Notes under the pieces: generated by a model
Told to the model about the DNA's origin: nothing
Databases searched by the model: none
The model's input: only the letters and a program-made list of their open reading frames with translations
Position numbers and translations under genes: made by a program
In this document: positions 36,551 through 44,385 of the stretch, in pieces
Numbering within the stretch: position 1 is the stretch's first letter
Layout of the letters: each line of letters begins with the position of its first letter
DNA from: JADJRG01 sp964474905
Lineage (GTDB): Bacteria; Myxococcota_A; Polyangia; Nannocystales; Nannocystaceae
NCBI GenBank assembly: GCA_964474905.1
Contig: CAYYUP010000027.1
Span: forward strand, 9,097-73,096
DNA: 64,000 nucleotides
Direction of reading: 5' to 3'

Positions 36551-38688
36551 TAGTCTTTGACAGGCAGGAAAATCCCGCCCCCCTTCTTTTTTGTGTCCTC
36601 GAGGAAGAGGCCGTCATCGCCATCTTTCTTTGGCTCGGGATCGCCTGAGTCGGGCGGCACCGGGTCCACTGATGGCGGCGGGTCGACGGTCTCGGCGGGC
36701 GTGTTGGTACCCGGCTTGACTCGCCCCCCTCTTCCGCGAATACGTCGCATGCTGATCTTAAAGGGGTCGTTTTTGTCGACCTTGATCGAGATCGACGACT
36801 CCCACGCCTCGTACGCCCGAGCCTCCATGCGCACCGTGTGACTGCCGACGGGGAGTTGCCCCGAGAAGGGTGTCTTGCCGTAGGAGGTGCCGTCGATGTA
36901 GAGGTCGGCCCTTGGGGTCGAGGTGATGATCACCGAACCGACACCGCTCTCGGGCTCGGCTGTGGTCTCGTCGGCGGTCAGCCGCTCGACCGCCTCGCGG
37001 GCCTCGGCATCGGTAGGATCCCGCACCAGCACGTCTTTGTAGGTCGCCAGCGCAGCTCCATCATTGCCTTCGCCCTCGAGCTTGCGGGCGGTGGCGAGCA
37101 ACTGACCGAGCACCAAGAGGTTGGAGATCCGCTCGGCCCGTGCCTGCTCGGCGGGGTATTCGCTGATGTACCCCTTGGTCGCATCGAGCTCGCGGGTGAC
37201 TGCGCGGAAGTCCTGCGCATCGATGCCTTGCTCGGCTCGGTCGAGCGCCGCGTGCACCGCGGCTTTGTCCATGGTCTTGGCGGCGGACTCCTCGGTCGCG
37301 GGGTTGAGCAGGATGTAAGCGACCCCAGCTCCCAAGAGAAGAGCGAAGCTCGCACCCAAGAGGATAAGACCGCTGCGACCGCGCTTGACCGGGGTAACGG
37401 GCAGTCCTGCGGCGACATCTTGCGGCACATAGGCCCGAGATGGCAGGGCCGAGGTCGACGCTTCGATGCCCGCGTCGAGGAGCGCAGCGGTGCTCTCGCG
37501 GAGCGTCGGTGTCGACGAAATACCCGGAGCTGTTTCGCCGGTGGTGGCAGTGCCCGCCGGATCTGCGATGCCCACCCCAGCGACCGTCTCGTCGGAGTAG
37601 GCGTCTTCGTCCTCGTCACCCTCATCTGTCTCTTCGACCAGGATCGGTCGGGGGGGACCTTTGCCACCGCTCATCGGCGTTTGCACAGCAGGCCAATGCC
37701 CGGGCGTCGAGGGATTGAGGACCCCGTCGATGCCGAGCCCTACCATTGTCGCGTCGGCGACCTCGAGATCGCTATTTTCAGCCTTGGGCAGGCGAAAGAG
37801 TGCTTGCGGCACGCAGTCGATCAGATCCTCGACCATCTCGTTCGCGTCTTCGGGGCGCTGGTCGGGGCTCTTTTCGAGGCAGTCGTGGACCAGACGCATC
37901 AGGTGCACGGGAATCGTGTGTTGGACCGGCAGGATCTCGGCGAGCGGCAGCGGCGGCTCGTGCACGTGCTTGTAGAGCAGAGTCGCGTTGTGCTCGCCCT
38001 CAAAGGGCATGCGCCCCGAAATCATGTTGTAGAACATGACCCCAAGGGCATATACGTCGACGCGCAGATCGACGTGCTCCCCCTTGATCTGCTCGGGTGC
38101 GAGGAAGCCCGCGGTGCCCAAAAGATCGTGCTGCTCGGTGACCTTGATCTCGCCCTCTTTGAGCTTGGCGAGGCCGAAATCGAGGATTTTGACGACATTC
38201 GCTTCGCCCTCGCGGACGCAGAGCATGATGTTTGCGGGGTTGAGATCGCGGTGCATCAGACCGCGCGAGTGCGCGTAGCCGATGCCCTTGAGGATTTGCC
38301 CGGCGATCGGCACAAACTCCTCGAGGCTCAACCGACGCTTGCGGTTGATGTAGCTCTTGAGGAGCTCGCCCTCGATGTACTCCATGACCATGTACGCGCG
38401 GCCGTCGTAACGGCCGAAATCGTAGAGGTCGACGATATTTGGGTGTTGGAGACCGCTTAGACGCGTGACCTCGCGATCAAAGCGCGCCAGAATCTCGGCA
38501 TTATCGACCCAGTTGGGGGCGAGGATCTTGATCACGACCGCGCTGTCGGTCTCGCAGTCGTCGGCGTGATAGACGACACCGACGCCGCCACGGCCGATCA
38601 AGCGGTTGATCCGGTAGCGATCGTCGAGGAGCGCTCCGATCATGGGATCGTTCGACAGCGGACCGGACGCCTTGTGGGAGCGCGACAT
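36550..38688 (-). CDS. Ser/Thr protein kinase with PEGA domain
   Basis: The 712-residue protein has an N-terminal Hanks-type kinase (about residues 25-290): GRGGVGVVY, Lys54 in VVIKIL, Asp148 in HRDLNPAN and Asp170 in DFGLAK, followed by GTAGFLAPEQ. The usual catalytic-loop Lys (HRDLKP) is Asn150 here. A Ser/Thr/Ala linker leads to one transmembrane helix (LILLGASFALLLGAGVAYIL), then a TPR-like or helical region and a PEGA domain (SVIITSTPRADLYIDG...GKTPFSGQLPVGSHTVRMEA). The PEGA domain lies outside the membrane and probably binds a ligand or surface layer. It is the first gene of a three-gene unit with the TPR protein and the substrate-binding lipoprotein. Confidence 0.9.
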   Translation of the reverse strand: MSRSHKASGPLSNDPMIGALLDDRYRINRLIGRGGVGVVYHADDCETDSAVVIKILAPNWVDNAEILARFDREVTRLSGLQHPNIVDLYDFGRYDGRAYMVMEYIEGELLKSYINRKRRLSLEEFVPIAGQILKGIGYAHSRGLMHRDLNPANIMLCVREGEANVVKILDFGLAKLKEGEIKVTEQHDLLGTAGFLAPEQIKGEHVDLRVDVYALGVMFYNMISGRMPFEGEHNATLLYKHVHEPPLPLAEILPVQHTIPVHLMRLVHDCLEKSPDQRPEDANEMVEDLIDCVPQALFRLPKAENSDLEVADATMVGLGIDGVLNPSTPGHWPAVQTPMSGGKGPPRPILVEETDEGDEDEDAYSDETVAGVGIADPAGTATTGETAPGISSTPTLRESTAALLDAGIEASTSALPSRAYVPQDVAAGLPVTPVKRGRSGLILLGASFALLLGAGVAYILLNPATEESAAKTMDKAAVHAALDRAEQGIDAQDFRAVTRELDATKGYISEYPAEQARAERISNLLVLGQLLATARKLEGEGNDGAALATYKDVLVRDPTDAEAREAVERLTADETTAEPESGVGSVIITSTPRADLYIDGTSYGKTPFSGQLPVGSHTVRMEARAYEAWESSISIKVDKNDPFKISMRRIRGRGGRVKPGTNTPAETVDPPPSVDPVPPDSGDPEPKKDGDDGLFLEDTKKKGGGIFLPVKD

Positions 38689-38829
38689 GGACTGGGGGAT
38701 TGTAGCCTCAGCCTACGTAGATGTCTCCCATTCGACGGCCTCCGGGTGCGCTTGTCTGCCGACGTTCTCCCACGAAAGGAGCTGCGGCGAGGACCGTGTT
38801 CGCGCATCCCGCGGAGGAGGCCCGCCGTC

Positions 38830-39129
38830 TCACATCACCTTGCCGCCCTGCTCTTTGCACGTGCCGTCATCGCCGACGGTGAGCCAGCCCTTACCTGAGC
38901 ACGTGTTCTGGCCGCCACAATTGTGATCGACCCTGCCGCCGGGCGCCTTTGTCAGGCACTCGGAGAGCCCTTTGCAGGTATTGACCCCGAGGCACTTCAC
39001 TCCGCTGCTGGCCCGCGATTGCGGAAGATCCGGGCAGCTAACCCCTGAGTGCTGGGTTTTTGCGCCGCTGCAGGCGGCCAGAAAGAGCGAAGCGACCGAG
39101 GTCGCCATCAACTTGCCGTCGAACTTCAT
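38830..39129 (-). CDS. Cys-rich bufferin-like precursor peptide (BufA2-like lipoprotein)
   Basis: The 99-residue peptide has a lipobox (LFLAAC, Cys20) and a mature part with seven Cys in spaced pairs: VSCPDL, VKCLGVNTCKGLSEC, VDHNCGGQNTCSGKG and DGTCKEQ. The repeating CxGxNxC/CKG pattern resembles the small Cys-rich substrates of MNIO (DUF692) enzymes, in particular BufA2-type bufferins, which bind copper after Cys is converted to thiooxazole. Here a lipid anchor would keep it at the membrane, unlike the usual soluble periplasmic form. The ATG at 39129 overlaps the YHS gene stop (ATGA). The MNIO enzyme gene is two genes upstream. Confidence 0.72.
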   Translation of the reverse strand: MKFDGKLMATSVASLFLAACSGAKTQHSGVSCPDLPQSRASSGVKCLGVNTCKGLSECLTKAPGGRVDHNCGGQNTCSGKGWLTVGDDGTCKEQGGKVM

Positions 39130-39800
39130 TCTGCTGCTCCCTGATCGGCATCTGCCGGGTCCGGATCTGCCGGGTCTGGATCTGCCGGGGCTGGATCTGC
39201 CGGGGCTTCTGGATCCGCGTCGCTGGCGGCCGGCCCTGCCGCTGGTTCGGCCATCTCGGACATCGCCCCATCGCCCGCGAGACGGGTATTGGGGCACTCC
39301 CCGGTCCAGTTGCGCCAGTTGATATCGGCATCGATGATCATGTCGGTGGGGTTTTCGGCCCACTTGTCGCGGGTATCGTTGAGCGAGGTCCGATAAAAGA
39401 GCAGCAAGCGGTCGTTTTGGATCAGATAAGCCTCGGGATCGACGCTGATCTTGTTGCCCTTGGCCATCGCGTAGGCGCACCAGCCCCCGTAGGCGGGCTC
39501 GTAATGGCGCGGCGAGGCGAGGAACCGATCGCGGTTGGCGACGGAGGTAAAATTATAGGTGACGCCCTCGTAGGCGGTAGAGATCGAAGGATCTCCAGCC
39601 TGGGGTGCGCCCCCTCCCTCGGGGAAATAGGCGACAGGATCGTAACCCTCGATCGCGATGCCTTCGCGCCCCAAGTTGTAATCCGGCAGCGCCGAGCGCT
39701 GCGCTTGCGCCTGCTCGCTGCCTGCGTCCATCGCCAGTTTGGGGCCACAGGCCGCGAGCAGGAGCACTGCGCTCGCGAGCCCTACAATCGTCCGTTGCAT
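39126..39800 (-). CDS. YHS-domain lipoprotein
   Basis: The 224-residue protein has a lipobox (LLLAAC, Cys18). The folded part is a YHS-type domain: GREGIAIEGYDPVAYF, VTYNFTSVANRDRFLASPRH and YEPAYGGWCAYAMAKGNK, followed by ISVDPEAYLIQNDRLLLFY. The Gly-Gly-Trp-Cys segment and His/Tyr residues are typical YHS metal-binding elements. The C-terminus is an Asp/Pro/Ala repeat (PADPDPADPDPAD). It lies between a fused MNIO/DUF2063 gene and a bufferin-like peptide gene, which makes a copper-handling role likely by context. I chose ATG 39800 for the signal peptide; the frame is open to 40088. Confidence 0.8.
   Translation of the reverse strand: MQRTIVGLASAVLLLAACGPKLAMDAGSEQAQAQRSALPDYNLGREGIAIEGYDPVAYFPEGGGAPQAGDPSISTAYEGVTYNFTSVANRDRFLASPRHYEPAYGGWCAYAMAKGNKISVDPEAYLIQNDRLLLFYRTSLNDTRDKWAENPTDMIIDADINWRNWTGECPNTRLAGDGAMSEMAEPAAGPAASDADPEAPADPAPADPDPADPDPADADQGAAE
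39139..39215. repeat. short in-gene tandem repeat (GGATCTGCCGGG units)
   Basis: Near the end of the YHS lipoprotein gene, about five imperfect 12-15-base units of the type GGATCTGCCGGG occur in tandem. They encode the ADPDPADPD tail. Such repeats can change length by slippage without breaking the frame. Confidence 0.6.
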
Positions 39801-39858
39801 GTTTATATCCACGTCTTGAGTTAACCGTACGTTACTACGAAGTTGCAGCTCGACCGGA

Positions 39859-41622
39859 TCAACCGGGGCCCTTGGGACCCACGAGGCCGACAAAGAGCCC
39901 CTCCTCGAGCCAGCGATGCAGCCAGCCAACGACCTCTGCCGGCTGCAGCTCGGGAGATCCTTCAAGCCCCGCTTCGAGTGCTGCTGCCAGCGTTTCGCCG
40001 GCGACCAAGGCCCGTAAAGCGCGCAGCTCGGCGGCACAGAGCGAACGACGGAAAACCGCAAAACCCCGCCGCCAGTGAAGCGATCCAAACTCCCCGGTTA
40101 CGGCCCCGCGCGCGGCCACAAGGCCAGCCTGGGCGGGGGAACCGCGGTCGCGACAGGCCCACAGAGGACCGAGATCAACCGCGCTGACGAGCACGCGCAA
40201 CGCTGGGATCGCCTGCAGACGTATCTCCGGCCACTCCGCGGGGGATTTGTCCGTGAGACAGTCGCTAGTAAGTGGTCTATCCGGGGGATCTGCTCCGTCG
40301 AGCAGCTCCGCCATCGCCCAGTCGGATTGAGCGATTTCGACCAACCATGGATCCGCCGCAGCCCACCTGCTGTTCGCCAGTACAGCCACCAAGCCGGCGC
40401 CAAAACGGCCGAGATCAGGATTTTGAGAGGGCGCGTCGCGGATCACCTGAGCGGCCAGGCGATCAAAGCTCGCCTCTCCGAGGAGCCAGAGCAGGCTCGG
40501 GTAGATCTCCGCCAACGCGCCGCGCAGGCGCCAGGTCATCGACTGCGCGTAGACATCGATCCGAGCGCCGTTAGAAAACCCGACACTGCTGCGGATGCTC
40601 GCAGCTAGATCACGAGCGAGATCAGGATCCTCTTTGAAGATCGCAGCGCTGCCGCCAGGGGTGGTGATCGATCGCCAGAGTACGAGCTGTGTTTCGCTCA
40701 AAAACCTGTCTGATGAGACATCAAAGCTTGGTGCTGGCGACGCTGGCGAAACCGCCAAAGAGGTCGCGAACGTCGAAGATCGCAGATCAGGACCCGCTCC
40801 AACGATCGTCTGGGCCCGCACCACCGCCTCGCGCTGCTGGGCCCGCAGCTCAGCCCAAGGCGGTACGCCTTCGTCCCACTCGACGATCGACGAGACCGCA
40901 CCAAAACGCCGCAGTGCGGACTCGTAGAGGCTCCAGACCTCGGGAGGCACTGCGCCACAATGGTCGTCAAAGCGATAAGCACCGCGATCGCTGTGGCGGG
41001 CCAGATGAAATTGCCAGACCCGCTCGGCCGGCATGCCCCCCAAGTACTCGTCGGGATCAAAGCCGTGATTGTGAGCCGAGACCAAGATGTTGTTGAGGTC
41101 GAGAAGGACCAAGCAATCCGCCCGCCGGCTGATCTCGGCGAGGAACTCCCACTCTGGGATCTGGTCACACTCAAAGCTCAGGTAGCTCGAGACATTCTCG
41201 AGGAGAATCCTCCGACCGAGCGCCTCTTGCACAGCAGAGACCCGCGAAACGACGCGATCGAGTGCCGCCTGGGTGAGCGGCAGCGGCAGCAGCTCGTGGC
41301 TGTAAACCCCGCCTAAATGACCCCAGCAGAGGTGATCGGAGATCCAGATAGGCTCGATTCGCCGGCTGAGTTGGCGCAGACGCCGGAGATACTCAGCGCT
41401 CGGCGCCTCGGGAGATCCGATGCCCAAGGAGACGCCGTGCAGAGCCACTGGCATGTCGGCCCGCAGACGTTCGAGCACCGCCAGTGGGCGCCCTCCTTCG
41501 CCAAAAAAATTCTCGCTGATAGCTTCGACCCAGTCGACGTCGAGCTGCCCGCGAAGGGCACGATCGTAGTGGCGCCGGCGGAGGCCGACCCCGTGGCCTA
41601 GGTAGGGACGCGAACTGAGCAC
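39859..41622 (-). CDS. fused MNIO (DUF692)-DUF2063 maturation enzyme, bufferin-like
   Basis: The 587-residue protein joins two partners normally encoded separately. Residues about 5-275 match the multinuclear iron-dependent oxidase family (DUF692, BufB/MbnB): GLRRRHY, AISENFF, LHGVSLGIGS (His62), SDHLCW (Asp96, His97), LENVSSY (Glu142), LLDLNNILVSAHNHGFDP (Asp175, Asn178, His184/186), QFHLARHS (His206/210), DDHCG (His221) and VEWDEGVP (Glu248), all candidate iron ligands. Residues about 305-400 match DUF2063, the BufC/HvfC N-terminal domain (LSETQLVLWRSIT, IDVYAQSMTWRLRGALAEIY). A C-terminal region of about 165 residues follows. It probably modifies the Cys of the peptide encoded at 38830. 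The start is GTG 41622, divergent from rlmJ. Confidence 0.88.
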   Translation of the reverse strand: MLSSRPYLGHGVGLRRRHYDRALRGQLDVDWVEAISENFFGEGGRPLAVLERLRADMPVALHGVSLGIGSPEAPSAEYLRRLRQLSRRIEPIWISDHLCWGHLGGVYSHELLPLPLTQAALDRVVSRVSAVQEALGRRILLENVSSYLSFECDQIPEWEFLAEISRRADCLVLLDLNNILVSAHNHGFDPDEYLGGMPAERVWQFHLARHSDRGAYRFDDHCGAVPPEVWSLYESALRRFGAVSSIVEWDEGVPPWAELRAQQREAVVRAQTIVGAGPDLRSSTFATSLAVSPASPAPSFDVSSDRFLSETQLVLWRSITTPGGSAAIFKEDPDLARDLAASIRSSVGFSNGARIDVYAQSMTWRLRGALAEIYPSLLWLLGEASFDRLAAQVIRDAPSQNPDLGRFGAGLVAVLANSRWAAADPWLVEIAQSDWAMAELLDGADPPDRPLTSDCLTDKSPAEWPEIRLQAIPALRVLVSAVDLGPLWACRDRGSPAQAGLVAARGAVTGEFGSLHWRRGFAVFRRSLCAAELRALRALVAGETLAAALEAGLEGSPELQPAEVVGWLHRWLEEGLFVGLVGPKGPG

Positions 41623-41704
41623 GACCTTTATGCTGGGCCATGGCGAGCAACTTGTCGCGCCCGGGCAGCATCGTTATCGTGCGCAGCGCCCTCGCGAGCC
41701 CCCC

Positions 41705-42613
41705 ATGAACTACCGCCACGCCTTTCACGCGGGCAATCCGGGCGATGTGCTCAAGCACCTCGTTCTGATCCTCCTGCTCGATCACCTGCGCAAAAAACCG
41801 ACGCCCTTCGCCTACGTCGAGACCCACGCCGGGCGCGGTCTTTACGATCTTGCGGCGAGCTCGGCCAGCCGCACCGCCGAGCACGAGACAGGGATCGGTC
41901 GGATCTGGGGGAGCAAGCCCGACTCGCCAGCGCTCTCCCGCTACCTCGAGATCGTCGCTCGTTTCAATCAAAGCACCGGGGCGCGGACAAACACAGACGG
42001 CAGCGAGCTTCGCCACTACCCTGGCTCACCGACGATCGCCCAGGCGCTGCTTCGCGACGACGACTGCATGATCCTCTGCGAACTTCACCCAGAGGAGCAC
42101 CAAGCGCTGCGCCGGCAGGTCGCCGAGGATCGCCGCGTGGCGATCCACAGGGTCGACGGCTACCAGGGGCTGAAGGCCTTTCTGCCGCCGCCGCGGGGCC
42201 GCGGTCTCGTGCTCATGGATCCGCCCTTCGAACGCGCCGACGAGCACCAAGCGCTGGTCAAGGGCCTTCGCCTCGCCCATCGCCGCTTCCCTGCGGGCAC
42301 ACTCGCGGCCTGGCTTCCGGTCAAGCAGGGCGCTCCGCTGCACGCCTTTGAGGCGTCCCTGATCGCTGCAGATCTGCCGGCCATCCTTCGCGTCGAAGTA
42401 TCGACAGCGACAGGCTCCAACACCGATCGCATGGTCGGCTCACGCATGCTGATCGTAAACCCGCCTTGGCGTCTAGACGACACGCTTCGGCGGACGCTGC
42501 CCGGGCTCACACAAAAGCTCGCCAACGATGTGCATGGCGGCAGCTGGCGGGTCGATTGGCTGGCCGAGGAGCGCTCCCCAAAACGGACCAGCAAGCGAGT
42601 GAACAGGCCCTAG
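41705..42613 (+). CDS. rlmJ: 23S rRNA (adenine(2030)-N(6))-methyltransferase
   Basis: The 302-residue protein matches RlmJ: an N-terminal MNYRHAFHAGNPGDVLKHLVL, then AYVETHAGRGLYDL (SAM-binding motif I region), PGSPTIAQALL and the N6-adenine catalytic motif region LVLMDPPFERADEHQALV. It ends with SRMLIVNPPW. RlmJ methylates A2030 of 23S rRNA. ATG 41705 gives the conserved N-terminus; the upstream extension to 41630 has no domain content. Confidence 0.93.
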   Translation: MNYRHAFHAGNPGDVLKHLVLILLLDHLRKKPTPFAYVETHAGRGLYDLAASSASRTAEHETGIGRIWGSKPDSPALSRYLEIVARFNQSTGARTNTDGSELRHYPGSPTIAQALLRDDDCMILCELHPEEHQALRRQVAEDRRVAIHRVDGYQGLKAFLPPPRGRGLVLMDPPFERADEHQALVKGLRLAHRRFPAGTLAAWLPVKQGAPLHAFEASLIAADLPAILRVEVSTATGSNTDRMVGSRMLIVNPPWRLDDTLRRTLPGLTQKLANDVHGGSWRVDWLAEERSPKRTSKRVNRP

Positions 42614-42627
42614 GCCCCTTGGTCGCT

Positions 42628-43575
42628 CTACTCCTTGGGGCAGAGCCGGAGTTCAAGCTTTGGCCTGTACTCCGTGTGCATGTTCTGGACGAGGAGCGGC
42701 TCCTCCTCGGTGTAGACCACAAAGCCGCGATCGCTCTTGGTGTCTGCGATCCATGAATTCAGCACCGCTGCGGGGATCAGCGAGCTCGTTCGAAACTCGT
42801 CGCTATCCGCGGGCAGCTCAGGCACCTCGATCTTCGCGACCCACTCGGCTCCGCTCGACGGACCCATGCCCCCGGACCACACCTGCTCCATGCCGATCTT
42901 TTTCGGGGCCAACCAGTTCGCGCCGACTGTCGCCGGCTCGGCTTTTTGCACGCCAGGCTCCCAAAGATCGAGCATTGAGACTTGACCGATGTCGATCGTC
43001 ACGTTTTGGCGGTTGTCCGGTGACCAGAGCACGAGGTTGAGACGGGCCGAGCTGATGATCTGATCAGGATGCTGCAACATCACCTGGGCCAGTCCAAACG
43101 CGACTAGATACTCACCGCGCTCATCGTTCCTCACGCCGATCAGCGTGTACTTTGCGTTTTTTGAGCCGAAGTTGAGCACCTGGCAGGGATCCTCAGGATT
43201 GACCAGATCGGTATTGGAGTACCGCCACTGGCAGGAGAGCGAATCGCCCTTGACTACATAGGTGTTCGCGCTGGGCTCCAACATCAGGACTTCAACGTCT
43301 CTGTCTGCACATCCGACGTCGGCTGACGTATCCGTGCTGGTGTTGGTGCTCGAAGTCGTACCGGTGCTACCCGTTGCGGTCGTCGTGTCACTGTCGACGG
43401 TGAAACCTGTCGATGAGGACAGGCTCTCGCTCTGGCCGCTGCCCGCCGATGTCGTCCCCGTCAGTGTCTCCGTTGGTGTCTCCGTCGTCGCAGAGCCGGC
43501 CTCGCTCGCATTGTAAGCGGGGTTTACGAGTACGCACCCGAAGAGCAGAGCGAACGCTGAAAACCGTAGGCGCAT
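42628..43575 (-). CDS. lipoprotein with Thr/Ser-rich linker, DNRLRE-like domain
   Basis: The 315-residue protein starts with a signal and lipobox (MRLRFSAFALLFGC, Cys14). A linker of about 60 residues rich in Thr/Ser/Gly (TTETPTETLTGTTSAGSG and similar) follows. The remaining domain, with TYVVKGDSLSCQWRYSN, EYLVAFGLAQVMLQHPD, ISSARLNLVLWSPDNRQN, WEPGVQKAEPATVGANWLAP and VLNSWIADTKSDRGFVVYTE, resembles the beta-jelly-roll DNRLRE domains found in myxobacterial surface proteins. No enzyme residue is evident. ATG 43575 is chosen over 43596. Confidence 0.68.
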   Translation of the reverse strand: MRLRFSAFALLFGCVLVNPAYNASEAGSATTETPTETLTGTTSAGSGQSESLSSSTGFTVDSDTTTATGSTGTTSSTNTSTDTSADVGCADRDVEVLMLEPSANTYVVKGDSLSCQWRYSNTDLVNPEDPCQVLNFGSKNAKYTLIGVRNDERGEYLVAFGLAQVMLQHPDQIISSARLNLVLWSPDNRQNVTIDIGQVSMLDLWEPGVQKAEPATVGANWLAPKKIGMEQVWSGGMGPSSGAEWVAKIEVPELPADSDEFRTSSLIPAAVLNSWIADTKSDRGFVVYTEEEPLLVQNMHTEYRPKLELRLCPKE

Positions 43576-43604
43576 ATTTAACGCCGAGTGTAACAAGTGC
43601 TCAG

Positions 43605-43636
43605 AGCATCAGCGAGCGAGAGCATCAGCGAGCGAA
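43605..43636. repeat. 16-bp tandem duplication at the trpA stop
   Basis: The word AGCATCAGCGAGCGAG at 43605-43620 is repeated as AGCATCAGCGAGCGAA at 43621-43636. It spans the last codons and stop of trpA. Because 16 is not a multiple of three, the second copy is read in another frame and supplies the stop. Confidence 0.75.
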
Positions 43637-44385
43637 CGGACCTTCGCGGCGAGGGCCGCAGCTCCGTCCTGTCCCGCCTCGACCAACGCGGAGCCGACGA
43701 CGATGGCGTCCGCGTGGCCAGCCAGAGCCCGCACTTGCGAAGCCTCGCGAATACCAAAGCCAACCGCCACCGGAATGCTGGCCCGCTCTCGCAGTGCGGC
43801 GAGTTGAGCGTGCAGCTGGGGATCGGCGACGTTGAGTTGGGTCCCGGTGACACCGGTCAAACTGACAGCGTAGACAAAGCCGGTCGTCACCGCCAAAACA
43901 CTCGCGATCCGGGCCGCTGTGCTCGTCGGAGCGCAGAGACCGATCCAATCAAGACCGGCAGCCTGGGCAGGATCTCGCAGCTGCGCACAGTGCTCGGGTG
44001 GCAGGTCGACCACCAAGAGACCGTTGATGCCCGCGCTCACCAGGTCGGCGCAGAGTTCCGCAGGTTCGTGCCGAAATAGCGGATTTGCGTAGCCAAAGAG
44101 CACGATCGGCAGATCAAAACGCCGCCGCACTTCGGCTGCGATCTCGAGGGTACCGCCTAGGCTCGCACCCGCGGCAAGCGCTCGCCCCATCGCCGCTTGG
44201 ATTGTCGGACCGTCAGCTGCGGGATCCGAGAAAGGCATGCCCAGCTCGAGGATGTCGAGACCCGCCTCGCAGGCCGCAAAGATTCGATCGAGCGAGCCCT
44301 GACGGTCCGGATCAAAGGCGGTGAGGTAGCCGATGAGCGCCGCCCGATCGGCCTCGCGACAGGCCGCGAAACGTGCAGCGATCAC
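43609..44385 (-). CDS. trpA: tryptophan synthase alpha chain
   Basis: The 258-residue protein has the TrpA core: IGYLTAFDPDRQGSLDRI with catalytic Asp, LDILELGMPFSDPAADGPTI with catalytic Glu, FVYAVSLTGVTGTQ and IPVAVGFGIREASQV. It converts indole-3-glycerol phosphate to indole, channelled to TrpB. The common TAGDPD is TAFDPD here. It overlaps trpB by ATGA (44382-44385) and is the last gene of the trp operon. Confidence 0.95.
   Translation of the reverse strand: MIAARFAACREADRAALIGYLTAFDPDRQGSLDRIFAACEAGLDILELGMPFSDPAADGPTIQAAMGRALAAGASLGGTLEIAAEVRRRFDLPIVLFGYANPLFRHEPAELCADLVSAGINGLLVVDLPPEHCAQLRDPAQAAGLDWIGLCAPTSTAARIASVLAVTTGFVYAVSLTGVTGTQLNVADPQLHAQLAALRERASIPVAVGFGIREASQVRALAGHADAIVVGSALVEAGQDGAAALAAKVRSLADALAR

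Noticed and set aside
36838..38460. Long open frame antisense to the Ser/Thr kinase
   Set aside because: The kinase motifs on the minus strand are unambiguous; the plus frame has no domain and follows GC skew.
39139..39215. Possible regulatory repeat array
   Set aside because: The units are in frame inside the YHS lipoprotein gene and encode its Asp/Pro/Ala tail.
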